Shown here: positions 7,468 to 14,854 of the stretch, one piece after another
Position numbering within the stretch: position 1 is the first letter of the stretch
Layout of the letters: each line of letters begins with the position of its first letter
Source of the DNA: an uncultured Chitinophagaceae bacterium
GTDB taxonomy: Bacteria > Bacteroidota > Bacteroidia > Chitinophagales > Chitinophagaceae
Direction: 5' to 3'
Length of the DNA stretch: 18,516 bases
Assembly (NCBI GenBank): GCA_937996595.1
Contig: CALKVC010000184.1
Location: 1 to 18,516 of the forward strand
Translations under genes and position numbers: made by a program
Notes under the pieces: generated by a model
What the model was told of the DNA's origin: nothing
Databases searched by the model: none
The model's input: the letters and a program-made list of their open reading frames with translations, nothing else

Positions 7468-7516
7468 GCTACCAAATACAACAATCCGTTGCATAGGTAT
7501 TAATATGGTATTTTGG
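7468..7516. repeat. Short degenerate attC-like hairpin
   Basis: The plus strand shows AGCTACC (7468-7474), one base different from the AGCTAAC core of the other elements. CCAAATAC (7472-7479) pairs with GTATTTTGG (7508-7516) with one bulged base. Position and order match the attC-like sites found downstream of the other units, so this may be the decayed outermost site of the array. Confidence 0.35.
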
Positions 7517-7563
7517 AAGGAGTAATGGGTTTCCAGATAAATCTACAATTACGCCTGCTTTCT

Positions 7564-7612
7564 TGGCACACGAATGCTTTGCTAATCAAGTATCATTTCG
7601 TTTAGTGTGCCA
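7564..7612. repeat. Hairpin TGGCACAC / GTGTGCCA beside the block's right edge
   Basis: TGGCACAC at 7564-7571 is perfectly complementary to GTGTGCCA at 7605-7612, and GAA/TTC can extend the stem past a bulge. The loop is 33 bases and no T tract follows, so an intrinsic terminator is unlikely. It lies just outside the 7372-7555 repeat and may be a trace of another intergenic repeat. Confidence 0.45.
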
Positions 7613-7630
7613 CGAACCGAGGCTGAAGAG

Positions 7631-7670
7631 ATATTGAATATCGAACAAGGAACAGGGAGTGTTGAACTGG
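7631..7670 (+). repeat. Likely copy of a dispersed Bacteroidota intergenic repeat
   Basis: The segment contains ATATTGAATATCGAACAAGG followed by AAC....GTGTTGAA. From memory, strings of the type GAATATCGAACAAGGAA with GTTGAA repeats are scattered through intergenic regions of many Bacteroidota genomes. This copy is partly degenerate and is not coding. The identification rests on recall of the pattern, not on a search. Confidence 0.45.
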
Positions 7671-7773
7671 GAAATTGAAAAGTTACTGGGAAGATTCATG
7701 CACCAGGCCCGTAAACCTGTTCCGTTTCAGAAAAAAACACTATTTTTATATTAATCTATTACCTCAACCGAAA

Positions 7774-8334
7774 ATGAGAAAGCCATTATCAATAAAGGCA
7801 TCCTGCTACCGTTTCTTTAGCTGCTTGCTGCTGTTACCCTTCATTTTGTCATTATATGGCTGTCCGTACAGCTCCGTGTACAAGCTCGATTCCGAACCAT
7901 CTTTGTACGCCGATGAAATACTGGTGGGCAAATGGGCTACCCTGGTAACCACCTATAACGGCGATCAACAACCGGTAAAACTCATCATTGACAAACTCAA
8001 TGACAATGAATATAGCCTGGCTTTCACCGGAAGCCTGAACTTCCTTAGCCCTTACATCAACATGAAAAACGATACCATCCGGTGCACGGCTTTTATGAGC
8101 ATGGTGGCCGACCGGAAATTCCTGAACATCATAACCGGGAATGAAACTTATATCACACAGGCCATCTGCGAAAACAATAAACTATCCTTACTCCCGCTGG
8201 CTGAAAAATTTACTTCCAAATATATCCGGTCAAACAGGGAACTGCGTGCCGCCGTTGAAATTCATTTCCGCAACAGGGTTAAACCCGTTTATGACGATGA
8301 TTTCTGCCTCTGGAACATGGTCAGGGTAAACTAA
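7774..8334 (+). CDS. Hypothetical lipoprotein
   Basis: The family is not recognised. The 186-residue product has an n-region with Lys and Arg, a hydrophobic stretch and the lipobox SLYGC with Cys30, so it should be a lipid-anchored envelope protein. The mature part begins with a polar linker, then VGKWATLVTTYNG, which recalls the first strand of small lipocalin-like or beta-sandwich domains, and alternates short strands with charged turns. A TTG at 7675 opens the same frame earlier, but it would add 33 residues that destroy the signal peptide and would run out of the intergenic repeat; the ATG at 7774 is preferred. It is the first gene after the accessory block, with core-like composition, and precedes fabH by 66 bases. 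Confidence 0.75.
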   Translation: MRKPLSIKASCYRFFSCLLLLPFILSLYGCPYSSVYKLDSEPSLYADEILVGKWATLVTTYNGDQQPVKLIIDKLNDNEYSLAFTGSLNFLSPYINMKNDTIRCTAFMSMVADRKFLNIITGNETYITQAICENNKLSLLPLAEKFTSKYIRSNRELRAAVEIHFRNRVKPVYDDDFCLWNMVRVN

Positions 8335-8400
8335 AAACCTCCCTCCACTTACCCGCAAAAGATGTAATTTGCCCATTCATCTTGCTAAATAAAAACAGAA

Positions 8401-9450
8401 ATGCCAAACTCTACCATTGCAGGCGTAGGATTCTATGTACCCCAACATGTGGTTACCAACAACGACCTGTTGAAATATATGGATACATCGGATGAATGGA
8501 TCCAGGAAAGGTCCGGCATCAGAGAAAGACGCTACGCCGATGTAACCAATGAAACCACCACCACCATGGGCGTGGAAGCGGCAAAAATTGCTATTGAAAG
8601 GGCCGGCATCACCGCACAGGATATTGATTTTATCATCTTTGCCACGCTGAGCCCCGATTATTACTTTCCGGGTTGCGGCGTATTGCTGCAGCGGGCCATG
8701 AAGATGAAAGAAGTGGGAGCGCTGGATATCAGGAACCAGTGCAGCGGTTTCGTGTATGCCTTATCGGTAGCAGACCAGTTCATCAAAACCGGCATGTACA
8801 GGAACATACTGGTGGTGGGAAGCGAAAAACATTCTTTCGGGCTTGATTTCAGCACCCGGGGAAGAAACGTTTCAGTGATCTTTGGTGACGGGGCAGGTGC
8901 TGTAGTGCTGCAACCCACCGAAAAACCAGGGCATGGCATCTTAAGCACACACCTGCATAGCGACGGTGACAGTGCAGAAATACTGGCCATGTACAACCCG
9001 GGAACCCATTCCAACCATTGGGTGAAAGAACCGGTAGCCGATTTTGGATCAGCCGACCGCGGAAAAATGTTCATGACGCATGAAATGATAGACAAGGCGC
9101 AGAATTTCCCTTTTATGGACGGGCCTGCTGTTTTTAAAAAAGCGATCGTGAAGTTTCCTGAAGTTACTATGGAGGCCCTTGAAAAAAACAACCTGTCGCC
9201 CAAAGATATCCACCTGCTGATACCGCACCAGGCCAACCTGCGCATCGCACAGTTTGTACAGCAAAAACTGGGACTAACAGACGAGCAGGTATTCAATAAT
9301 ATTGATAAATACGGTAATACCACTGCAGCCTCCATACCCATCGCACTGGCAGAAGCCTGGGAAAAAGGAAAGATCAGGGAAGGCGACCTCATATGCCTGG
9401 CCGCATTCGGCAGCGGGTTCACCTGGGGAAGCGCATTGATAAGATGGTGA
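8401..9450 (+). CDS. fabH: 3-oxoacyl-ACP synthase III (KAS III)
   Basis: This is a condensing enzyme of the FabH family, which joins an acyl-CoA primer to malonyl-ACP to start fatty-acid synthesis. The catalytic triad is visible: Cys114 in NQCSGF, His276 in LIPHQAN and Asn306 in YGNTTAASIP. GDGAGAVVL (162-170) and the C-terminal AAFGSGFTWGSALIRW are also typical. At 349 residues it is about 30 longer than E. coli FabH; the extra length lies around 195-240, before the DGPAVFKKA helix, as in several Bacteroidota paralogues. Bacteroidota often carry more than one KAS III, so a role in a special lipid or secondary product is possible. The ATG at 8401 gives the family N-terminus. A TAATTTG at 8365-8371 may be a promoter element. 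A lipid kinase gene follows after 53 bases. Confidence 0.94.
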   Translation: MPNSTIAGVGFYVPQHVVTNNDLLKYMDTSDEWIQERSGIRERRYADVTNETTTTMGVEAAKIAIERAGITAQDIDFIIFATLSPDYYFPGCGVLLQRAMKMKEVGALDIRNQCSGFVYALSVADQFIKTGMYRNILVVGSEKHSFGLDFSTRGRNVSVIFGDGAGAVVLQPTEKPGHGILSTHLHSDGDSAEILAMYNPGTHSNHWVKEPVADFGSADRGKMFMTHEMIDKAQNFPFMDGPAVFKKAIVKFPEVTMEALEKNNLSPKDIHLLIPHQANLRIAQFVQQKLGLTDEQVFNNIDKYGNTTAASIPIALAEAWEKGKIREGDLICLAAFGSGFTWGSALIRW

Positions 9451-9453
9451 TGA

Positions 9454-9482
9454 ATACCCCGAACAAATAACAACGGGGGTAT
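9454..9482. terminator. Small hairpin between fabH and the lipid kinase gene
   Basis: ATACCCC at 9454-9460 pairs with GGGGTAT at 9476-9482 across a 15-base loop, directly after the fabH stop codon. Only a short A/T-rich run follows and there is no T tract, so it may be a weak attenuator or an mRNA 3' end protector and not a full terminator. Confidence 0.4.
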
Positions 9483-9503
9483 ATTAAAACATGGCGCATA
9501 TTT

Positions 9504-10403
9504 ATGAACCGACATTTCATTTACTTCATTAACCCGGTTTCAGGTACAAAAAACAAGGATGCGTTATTGCGGCTGATAGAAACAAAAACAACCAGCCATG
9601 GAATCCCATACCGGGTTTTACATACCAATGCAAAAGGCGATTATGCATACCTGAAAGATTCAATAACAAAAGAAGGCATAACGGATATCATCATTTGCGG
9701 CGGCGACGGTTCGGTAAACCAGGTTACCGGGGCTTTACTGGGTACAGATGTTAATATAGGAATCATACCGATGGGTTCGGGTAACGGCCTTGCATTAGCG
9801 GCGGGCATACCACGAAATGCCTCCAAAGCGCTGGATTTGATTCTTAAAGGAAAAGCCTCCTATATTGACGCTTTCAGAATTAACAATTCATTCAGTTGCA
9901 TGTTATGCGGGCTGGGATTTGATGCTCAGGTTGCTCATCAATTTGCCACACACCCTTCCCGTGGCCTGGCTACCTATGTAAAGCTTACCATCAGGAATTT
10001 TTTTAAACCCAGGTTTTACCCGTTCTGTATAGAAGCCGGTAATGCAATCATTAATACAAAGGCCCTGTTCATCAGCATTGCAAATAGCAACCAGTTTGGA
10101 AATAATTTCACCATTGCACCCAAAGCAAGCCTGAATGACGGGTTGCTTGACATTGTGGTGGTAAACAAAATGAATAAACTAAACCTGCTCCTTAAGATAT
10201 TAAAACAGATAAGGGCTGGCGAAGTGAAAATTCTTTCTGAAGAAAACCCTGATAATAAAGGGATACTCTATTTCCAGGCAAAGAAACTGGTAATAACGAA
10301 CCCATCGCAAGCACCGTTGCATATTGACGGAGAGCCGGCAAAAACGGCTACACGGCTGAACATAGAAATCATTGAAAACGCGTTCAGGCTATTAGAGCCT
10401 TAA
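9504..10403 (+). CDS. Diacylglycerol kinase family lipid kinase (YegS/BmrU-like)
   Basis: This is a soluble or peripheral ATP-dependent lipid kinase of the DAGK catalytic-domain family, acting on diacylglycerol or a related lipid alcohol. The 299-residue protein has the N-terminal nucleotide-binding domain with FINPVSGTKN (9-18), the signature CGGDGSVNQV (65-74) and PMGSGNGLA (89-97). A beta-rich C-terminal domain ends with LLDIVVVNK and a HIDGEPA motif typical of the family. No membrane helix is present, unlike the small DgkA enzymes. It follows fabH in the same direction and overlaps the end of the convergent patatin gene by four bases, so the two transcripts can be complementary at their 3' ends. 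The neighbours support a role in membrane lipid turnover. Confidence 0.9.
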   Translation: MNRHFIYFINPVSGTKNKDALLRLIETKTTSHGIPYRVLHTNAKGDYAYLKDSITKEGITDIIICGGDGSVNQVTGALLGTDVNIGIIPMGSGNGLALAAGIPRNASKALDLILKGKASYIDAFRINNSFSCMLCGLGFDAQVAHQFATHPSRGLATYVKLTIRNFFKPRFYPFCIEAGNAIINTKALFISIANSNQFGNNFTIAPKASLNDGLLDIVVVNKMNKLNLLLKILKQIRAGEVKILSEENPDNKGILYFQAKKLVITNPSQAPLHIDGEPAKTATRLNIEIIENAFRLLEP

Positions 10404-12616
10404 CGGTTGAGCAGGCTGTTCAACAACCTGACAGCATCCCGGTTAATGGCTGCATTAAAGGATTCTTTCACATCCCGTTTCTCCCTGGCTGTTAGGTGAA
10501 AATTTAAAACAGCTCCCTTATCCGCTTTTTCCGGCTTATACATGATGGGGACCCTTACCATGTTACTGTCCAGTTGCTGCTGCAGGTAACTGAACTGGTC
10601 TGTCTGAAAATAATCCTGCAATTTGAACCAGTTATGCTGAAGCATGGTTGCGGGCGTAACGATCATATCGGCCACAGAATTGGTAAGGTACGGCTGCTGC
10701 CAGTTATCATTCAGCCTGTCGCGTAACTGCAAAATGACAACCTTGCTTGTGTTTGCTTTTATCCAGTCGCTGAACACATCAATGAAACGTAGCGTGGTTT
10801 CCTGCCCGTAATTATCCCGCAACCCGGCATCCATCACATCTATTACCGGTTTGCTGGGCAACCACACATTGGGCAGCACATACGGAAATGTGGCATTCAT
10901 ACGCAGGGCCGTAAGCATACGCATGTTCATCGGCTGCTTATTGCTGAACAATGCTGCAAAATCAACCGCATCGGGATTTGCATGATTGTCTTCGGAAAGA
11001 AATGCCGGTTTCATCAGGAAGCTCAGCGGCTGTGTACCGATCATCATCTTTCTTCCATCGCTTTTTATCACTGAATTGAATATGATGAGCGGAACCCTTG
11101 CTTCCCTGTCATCTGCAACCAGGTCTTTCAATTGCTTATTGAGCACCCCGTTGGTATTATCAGAAAGTTTTTTCTCAAAAGCATAGCCCCTGTCTTTCAC
11201 ATAACTGAAATCACCCACCCTGAATTTTTGGGTTGGCGCAAAAATATCCCTGGCTATCATGGATGTGAAAACCGGGTTCAGCAGGTCGCCTGCAATGCGG
11301 TCGGTATAGCGTTCATGCGCCAGGTTTAGTGGATGCCCGTTCAGTTTCATCCGGTATAATTCCCGGTAATAGCTGGCAGCCAGCATACCGCCGCTGGCCC
11401 CGCTGATGAGGAAAGTCTGCTTCATCAGTTTTCCCCCGGTGATGCTGTCAATTTTCTGCAGGGCATTCATCACAAACGCAGCGCTTCTTAAGCCGCCGCC
11501 ACTGACATTAATGAATATCATCACCGGTTTTTCCTGCTGTTGACGGGCCTTCCATTTGTCAAGGATGCCAATCATACTGGCTTTATCTGCTTTAACTTTT
11601 TCGGGAGTACAGATGGCTTGCAACGATGGTTTGTCGTAAGCCGGGTCATCCTGGTTTACATAATCTATGCCATATGCCTTGTTCCTGGGATCTATCACTT
11701 CATGCTGGTACAGGAAATTAAAAAACAGCAATAATACAATTGCAGCCAGCAGGCTCCAGCTTGCCAGGAAATAGGTTAGCGAACCGATTACCGCCGTCAT
11801 TACTGCAAAAAAAATCAGGATACTGGCAGCAGCGGGCATTTCAAAATACCGGTTTTCCAGCAGGAAGCCCATTGCTATCAGGAATATGAAGGCCAGCAAT
11901 ATGCTGCCGATGGCTGCAATATGATGGCGCTTGAAAATGCTGTCCAGGAAATCCTGCCGGTAATGGCTTACATCCCGTACATGCCTGAGCTTTAATTTTC
12001 CACTGAAAAATACGCCTACTTTCAACCCGAATTCATCTGCCGGCTGCTGCCTGAAAGTATGTTTCTTATTGAACAGCACCGGGTGAATGGTAATCGTTGC
12101 CATTTTCCGCTGTATGGTATGCCCTGCGCCAAAAAAATAAGCCAGCGAAATCGCCAGCAAAAAGATAAACCCGAATAAGATACCTGCTATGATGGATACG
12201 ATTTCCATAGTGCCCATCAGCTCCCTGTAATCATTGAACCGGTACAGGCGAACGAAATAAAAAACAATGAACAGTAAGGGCAGTACCGAATTATTGATAC
12301 AATATTTAAGAAACGGATGCGTGGTGGCTGCCAGGAATTTGAATCGCTTACTGTGAAGGATAAACGTAGTAACATTCCAGCTCATTACGAAAACGCCCAG
12401 CGCCATTCCGGTGATAAGCGCCCCGAGGAAATTTACAGAGCCCAGGTATTCCGGAGAAAAGAAAAGCGCATCCGCTCCATAATTTTTCATGAAGTTGCTG
12501 TTGATAGTGCTGGCAAGTACAAACCAGAATAACAGCAGTATCTGGTATTTCCTGAAATGCAGTATGAACAGTTGTACCGGAAAAGAATAGAAAATATCTT
12601 TCAGCAATGGTTTCAT
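10400..12616 (-). CDS. Membrane-anchored patatin-like phospholipase
   Basis: This is a patatin-fold serine lipase fused to a multi-helix membrane domain. Residues 1-305 hold about seven hydrophobic segments (around 24-40, 62-82, 111-124, 138-163, 235-254, 262-284 and 285-303) with a soluble insert near 170-230. The catalytic part (about 364-738) shows the glycine-rich oxyanion loop SGGGLRSA (372-379), the nucleophile elbow GASGG with Ser408, and the catalytic Asp596 in DAGLRDNYG. The Ser-Asp dyad is intact, so an active lipid acyl hydrolase is expected. Its substrate is unknown, and membrane phospholipid is the natural guess. At 738 residues it is much longer than plain patatin proteins. It lies 21 bases after ctaA on the same strand, probably one operon, and ends tail to tail with the lipid kinase. 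Confidence 0.9.
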   Translation of the reverse strand: MKPLLKDIFYSFPVQLFILHFRKYQILLLFWFVLASTINSNFMKNYGADALFFSPEYLGSVNFLGALITGMALGVFVMSWNVTTFILHSKRFKFLAATTHPFLKYCINNSVLPLLFIVFYFVRLYRFNDYRELMGTMEIVSIIAGILFGFIFLLAISLAYFFGAGHTIQRKMATITIHPVLFNKKHTFRQQPADEFGLKVGVFFSGKLKLRHVRDVSHYRQDFLDSIFKRHHIAAIGSILLAFIFLIAMGFLLENRYFEMPAAASILIFFAVMTAVIGSLTYFLASWSLLAAIVLLLFFNFLYQHEVIDPRNKAYGIDYVNQDDPAYDKPSLQAICTPEKVKADKASMIGILDKWKARQQQEKPVMIFINVSGGGLRSAAFVMNALQKIDSITGGKLMKQTFLISGASGGMLAASYYRELYRMKLNGHPLNLAHERYTDRIAGDLLNPVFTSMIARDIFAPTQKFRVGDFSYVKDRGYAFEKKLSDNTNGVLNKQLKDLVADDREARVPLIIFNSVIKSDGRKMMIGTQPLSFLMKPAFLSEDNHANPDAVDFAALFSNKQPMNMRMLTALRMNATFPYVLPNVWLPSKPVIDVMDAGLRDNYGQETTLRFIDVFSDWIKANTSKVVILQLRDRLNDNWQQPYLTNSVADMIVTPATMLQHNWFKLQDYFQTDQFSYLQQQLDSNMVRVPIMYKPEKADKGAVLNFHLTAREKRDVKESFNAAINRDAVRLLNSLLNR

Positions 12617-12637
12617 ACCTAAAGGTTATTTGCGGAT

Positions 12638-13702
12638 TTATATCCGTAAGGGAACCCGCTTTCCCCTTACAATGTATATCAGTATGATGATACAGATTAC
12701 GATAAGCATGGCAGTAAACTGGTGCGCTACGCCCAGCCAGAGAAAATGAGTGCTATTGGTGGCATTCAAAACGGTAAGCACACCTAACAACACCTGGGCG
12801 AACATCAGCGCCAGCAGGGCCAGCCTGTATTTTTTAAACGCCGGATTGGCATTTATATTACCCGTTCTTAAATAAAATATGGTAGCCACAATCAGCAGCA
12901 GGTAGGCTATACCACGATGTATGAAATGGATAGCCAGTTTATTATTTACCAGGTTGCTGCTCCAGGGCGTTAATTCACTGAATGCGGCAGGAATGAATGA
13001 GCCATTGATATCGGGCCAGGTTGGAGCCGTGGCTGCCGCTTTTAATCCGGCCATGAAGCCTCCGTAAACCAATTGGATAAAAATGATACCCAACAGGAAA
13101 ACAAGCATGTTCTTCACACGCCGGTCATATACATGTTCTTTAAATGAAGGCAGCAGGCCCAGGGCAAACCATAATGTATAACAAAGCAATACCAGTGCCG
13201 CTATAAAGTGGGTGGTAAGTTCAATATGCCCTACATAGAATTTTTCAGGAACCAACCCGCTTTGTACCATTATCCAGCCAATAGCGCCCTGTAAAGCGCC
13301 CAGTAAAAAAAGGATGAGCATCGGTATGATCATTCCCTTTGTAATTTTTTTCTTCAGCAGGAAATAAATGAAGCCGGTTAAAAATACCAGCCCCATCAGC
13401 CTCGCCCATTGCCTGTGTCCCCATTCCCAATAAAATATGAATTTGAAGTCGCTTATGGAAAAATCCTGGTGAACATATTTGAACTGGTCGGTGTTGCGGT
13501 ATTTATCAAACTCGGCCTGCCAGGAAGCATCATTCATGGGCGGCAAAGCTCCGGTAATCGGTTTCCATTCTGTAATGGACAACCCCGATTCTGTAAGCCT
13601 TGTTATACCTCCGAGTAAAACCTGTATAACGATCATTCCAACACCAATCAGCAACCAGTTGGCTACCTGCCGGTTATTCTTATCTATGAGAGATTTTTCC
13701 AT
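12638..13702 (-). CDS. ctaA: Heme A synthase (COX15/CtaA)
   Basis: This integral membrane enzyme hydroxylates the C8 methyl group of heme O to give heme A, needed by aa3-type cytochrome oxidase. The 354-residue protein has about eight hydrophobic helices in two four-helix halves. Expected heme-ligand histidines are visible: His96 in WEWGHRQWAR, His165 in the ELTTHF helix, His262 in HFIHRG and His327 in GVAHQF. The early segment GGITRLTESGLSITEWKP (31-48) is typical of the COX15 type. The heme O synthase gene ctaB is not in this window. A perfect promoter -7 element (minus strand TACCTTTG, 13710-13717) lies only seven bases before the ATG, which suggests an almost leaderless message. The patatin gene follows closely. 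Confidence 0.96.
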   Translation of the reverse strand: MEKSLIDKNNRQVANWLLIGVGMIVIQVLLGGITRLTESGLSITEWKPITGALPPMNDASWQAEFDKYRNTDQFKYVHQDFSISDFKFIFYWEWGHRQWARLMGLVFLTGFIYFLLKKKITKGMIIPMLILFLLGALQGAIGWIMVQSGLVPEKFYVGHIELTTHFIAALVLLCYTLWFALGLLPSFKEHVYDRRVKNMLVFLLGIIFIQLVYGGFMAGLKAAATAPTWPDINGSFIPAAFSELTPWSSNLVNNKLAIHFIHRGIAYLLLIVATIFYLRTGNINANPAFKKYRLALLALMFAQVLLGVLTVLNATNSTHFLWLGVAHQFTAMLIVICIIILIYIVRGKRVPLRI

Positions 13703-13709
13703 AACCCGA

Positions 13710-13717
13710 CAAAGGTA
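13710..13717 (-). promoter_or_regulatory. Bacteroidota-type -7 element for ctaA
   Basis: The minus strand reads TACCTTTG, a full match to the Bacteroidota -7 consensus TAnnTTTG. Transcription would begin within a few bases of the ctaA ATG at 13702. No good -33 TTG at the right distance was seen, so the call is moderate. Confidence 0.45.
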
Positions 13718-13785
13718 CTACAGCATGCAATTTTTATGGCATCATTATCTTGTTAAATCACTTTTCCTGATATTTGCCCACACAA

Positions 13786-14382
13786 ATGCTGCAACCATTT
13801 TTTCATAAAATCAAAACAGAAGCCGGATTGGATGAAGCCGGCAGGGGATGTTTTGCCGGGCCGGTTTTTGCTGCTGCGGTAATACTTCCCAAAGATTTCA
13901 GCAGTCCTTTATTGAACGACAGTAAACAATTGAGCGCAAAACAAAGAACAGCACTGAGAACAATCATTGAAAAAGAAAGCATTTCCTATGCCGTTGCTTC
14001 CGTAAGCAATGAAGAAATAGACGCAACCAACATCCTGAAAGCATCTTTTAAAGCGATGCACCTGGCGATAGATTCTTTAAAAATTAAACCGCAACTGTTA
14101 CTGGTTGACGGAAACAGGTTTACCCCTTATCCTTCATTAAGGCATGCATGTATCATAAAAGGCGATGGCATCTATGCCTCTATTGCAGCGGCGAGCATAC
14201 TGGCAAAAACGTACCGTGATGAATACATGGAGCAATTGCACCAGGAATTTCCTGCATATTCGTGGAATAATAACAAAGGTTACGGAACCGCCGAACACCG
14301 GTTGGCAATCAGGGAAAACGGTTTGTGTAAATACCACCGGAAAAGTTTTCAGATATTGCCTCCACATGTTTCCTTATTCTGA
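13786..14382 (+). CDS. rnhB: Ribonuclease HII
   Basis: RNase HII cleaves the RNA strand of RNA/DNA hybrids and starts removal of single ribonucleotides from DNA. In the 198-residue protein the acidic residues are all present: Asp16 and Glu17 in LDEAGRG, Asp108 in LLVDGNRF, and Asp127 in KGDGIYASIAAAS. The typical SILAKTYRDEYM helix and GYGTAEHRLAI follow. The ATG at 13786 (MLQPFFHKIK) is chosen; a TTG at 13774 in frame would add only four residues and overlaps a possible promoter element (TATTTG at 13771-13776, with TTG at 13750-13752 as a -33 partner). The gene is divergent from ctaA with an 83-base gap, and a small secreted protein gene follows in the same direction. Confidence 0.96.
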   Translation: MLQPFFHKIKTEAGLDEAGRGCFAGPVFAAAVILPKDFSSPLLNDSKQLSAKQRTALRTIIEKESISYAVASVSNEEIDATNILKASFKAMHLAIDSLKIKPQLLLVDGNRFTPYPSLRHACIIKGDGIYASIAAASILAKTYRDEYMEQLHQEFPAYSWNNNKGYGTAEHRLAIRENGLCKYHRKSFQILPPHVSLF

Positions 14383-14456
14383 ACGGCTGATTAAACCCTC
14401 ATTAATTTATACAGTCAAAAACCGGCTAATAAAAAATTAACAATAAAAAACTTCGT

Positions 14457-14762
14457 ATGAAAACATGTAAAGTATTTTCCCTTTTAACAATAATTATGGC
14501 ACTTAGTACCCAGGTTTTTGCACAAGCCGGCAGGCCCGCCTTACAGCAGAAAAGGATTGCACATGGTGTACAAAATGGTGAATTAACCAGGGCAGAAACC
14601 AGGCAACTGGCCAGGGAACAACGGCATATCAGGCATAAAAAAAGGATTGCAAGGGCCGACGGTGTTGTAACGCCAGGGGAACGCAGGGAAATCAGGCAGG
14701 ATAAAAGGCAGGCAAGCAGGCATATAGCACGTAAAAAACATAATATGAGGAAAAGGTATTGA
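14457..14762 (+). CDS. Small, very basic secreted protein with two 30-residue repeats
   Basis: The family is not firmly recognised. The 101-residue product has a clear signal peptide (about 1-22, VFA-Q). The mature part is rich in Arg, Lys, His and Gln. It consists of two similar units, about 33-62 and 63-95, both starting RIA, with a G.(L/V)T..E turn and ending in HI..KK. The turn recalls a reduced EF-hand-like loop (N-G-E-L-T / D-G-V-V-T) but with few acidic residues. A role in binding acidic polymers or envelope stress is possible but only inferred. It follows rnhB after 74 AT-rich bases and has its own strong terminator at 14816-14854. The reading frame on the other strand is a shadow. 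Confidence 0.75.
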   Translation: MKTCKVFSLLTIIMALSTQVFAQAGRPALQQKRIAHGVQNGELTRAETRQLAREQRHIRHKKRIARADGVVTPGERREIRQDKRQASRHIARKKHNMRKRY

Positions 14763-14815
14763 GAAATTAGCATGGAGGGTTGATAAGCTCAACAACGAAA
14801 TATATACCAGTATAT

Positions 14816-14854
14816 ACAAAATGGCTACCGCTAAAACGGTGGCCTTTGTATTTT
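14816..14854 (+). terminator. Intrinsic terminator after the basic secreted protein
   Basis: ACAAA (14816-14820) and GGCTACCG (14823-14830) pair with CGGTGGCC (14837-14844) and TTTGT (14845-14849), with a two-base bulge and a CTAAAA loop. ATTTT follows. Stem strength and the T run support a rho-independent terminator on the plus strand. Confidence 0.75.

Larger units (their letters stand above)
7372..7555. repeat. Long imperfect inverted repeat at the right edge of the accessory block
   Basis: The arm 7372-7390 begins GGCATAAC and pairs with 7538-7555 over about 17 bases, including the perfect block TTGTAGATTTA. The left part (7384-7474) aligns with 4200-4303 upstream of the GH20 gene: shared TTTTATTGCG.CAATC, TTGCAG or CTGCAG, ATTG.CG, ACAATT, CAT.TGCG and GCTA(A/C)C blocks in the same order. 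It therefore looks like the same kind of unit-start segment, placed upstream of the three-gene operon, which starts 54 bases away. Confidence 0.55.
1082..7670. mobile_element. Candidate accessory island of three minus-strand gene cassettes
   Basis: Between obg and the lipoprotein gene at 7774, base composition drops visibly to AT-rich and all five genes lie on the minus strand. They fall into three transcription units: 7318-4471 (three genes), 4159-2042 and 1706-1173. Each unit boundary carries inverted-repeat DNA (1087-1146, 1798-1994, 4199-4428, 7372-7555) rather than ordinary terminators. The boundary repeats at 1798-1994 and 4297-4428 share their end heptamers and a central block. This fits a series of recombination cassettes, but no integrase or transposase is in the window and no target duplication was found, so the mobile nature is inferred. 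Confidence 0.45.

Noticed and set aside
1082..7670. Insertion sequence, transposon or prophage
   Set aside because: No transposase, integrase or phage structural gene and no clear direct target repeat was found in the block.
7675..7773. TTG-initiated extension of the lipoprotein gene
   Set aside because: It would place 33 polar residues before a clear lipoprotein signal peptide and begins in the dispersed repeat.
8661..9515. Long minus-strand open frame (284 codons) opposite fabH
   Set aside because: It lies entirely opposite a KAS III gene with an intact catalytic triad; the translation is Ser, Pro and Cys-rich without domain features.
14426..14819. Two minus-strand open frames opposite the basic secreted protein
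   Set aside because: They are complements of an Arg/Lys-rich gene, giving Leu/Cys/Ser-rich sequence, and run across its terminator.
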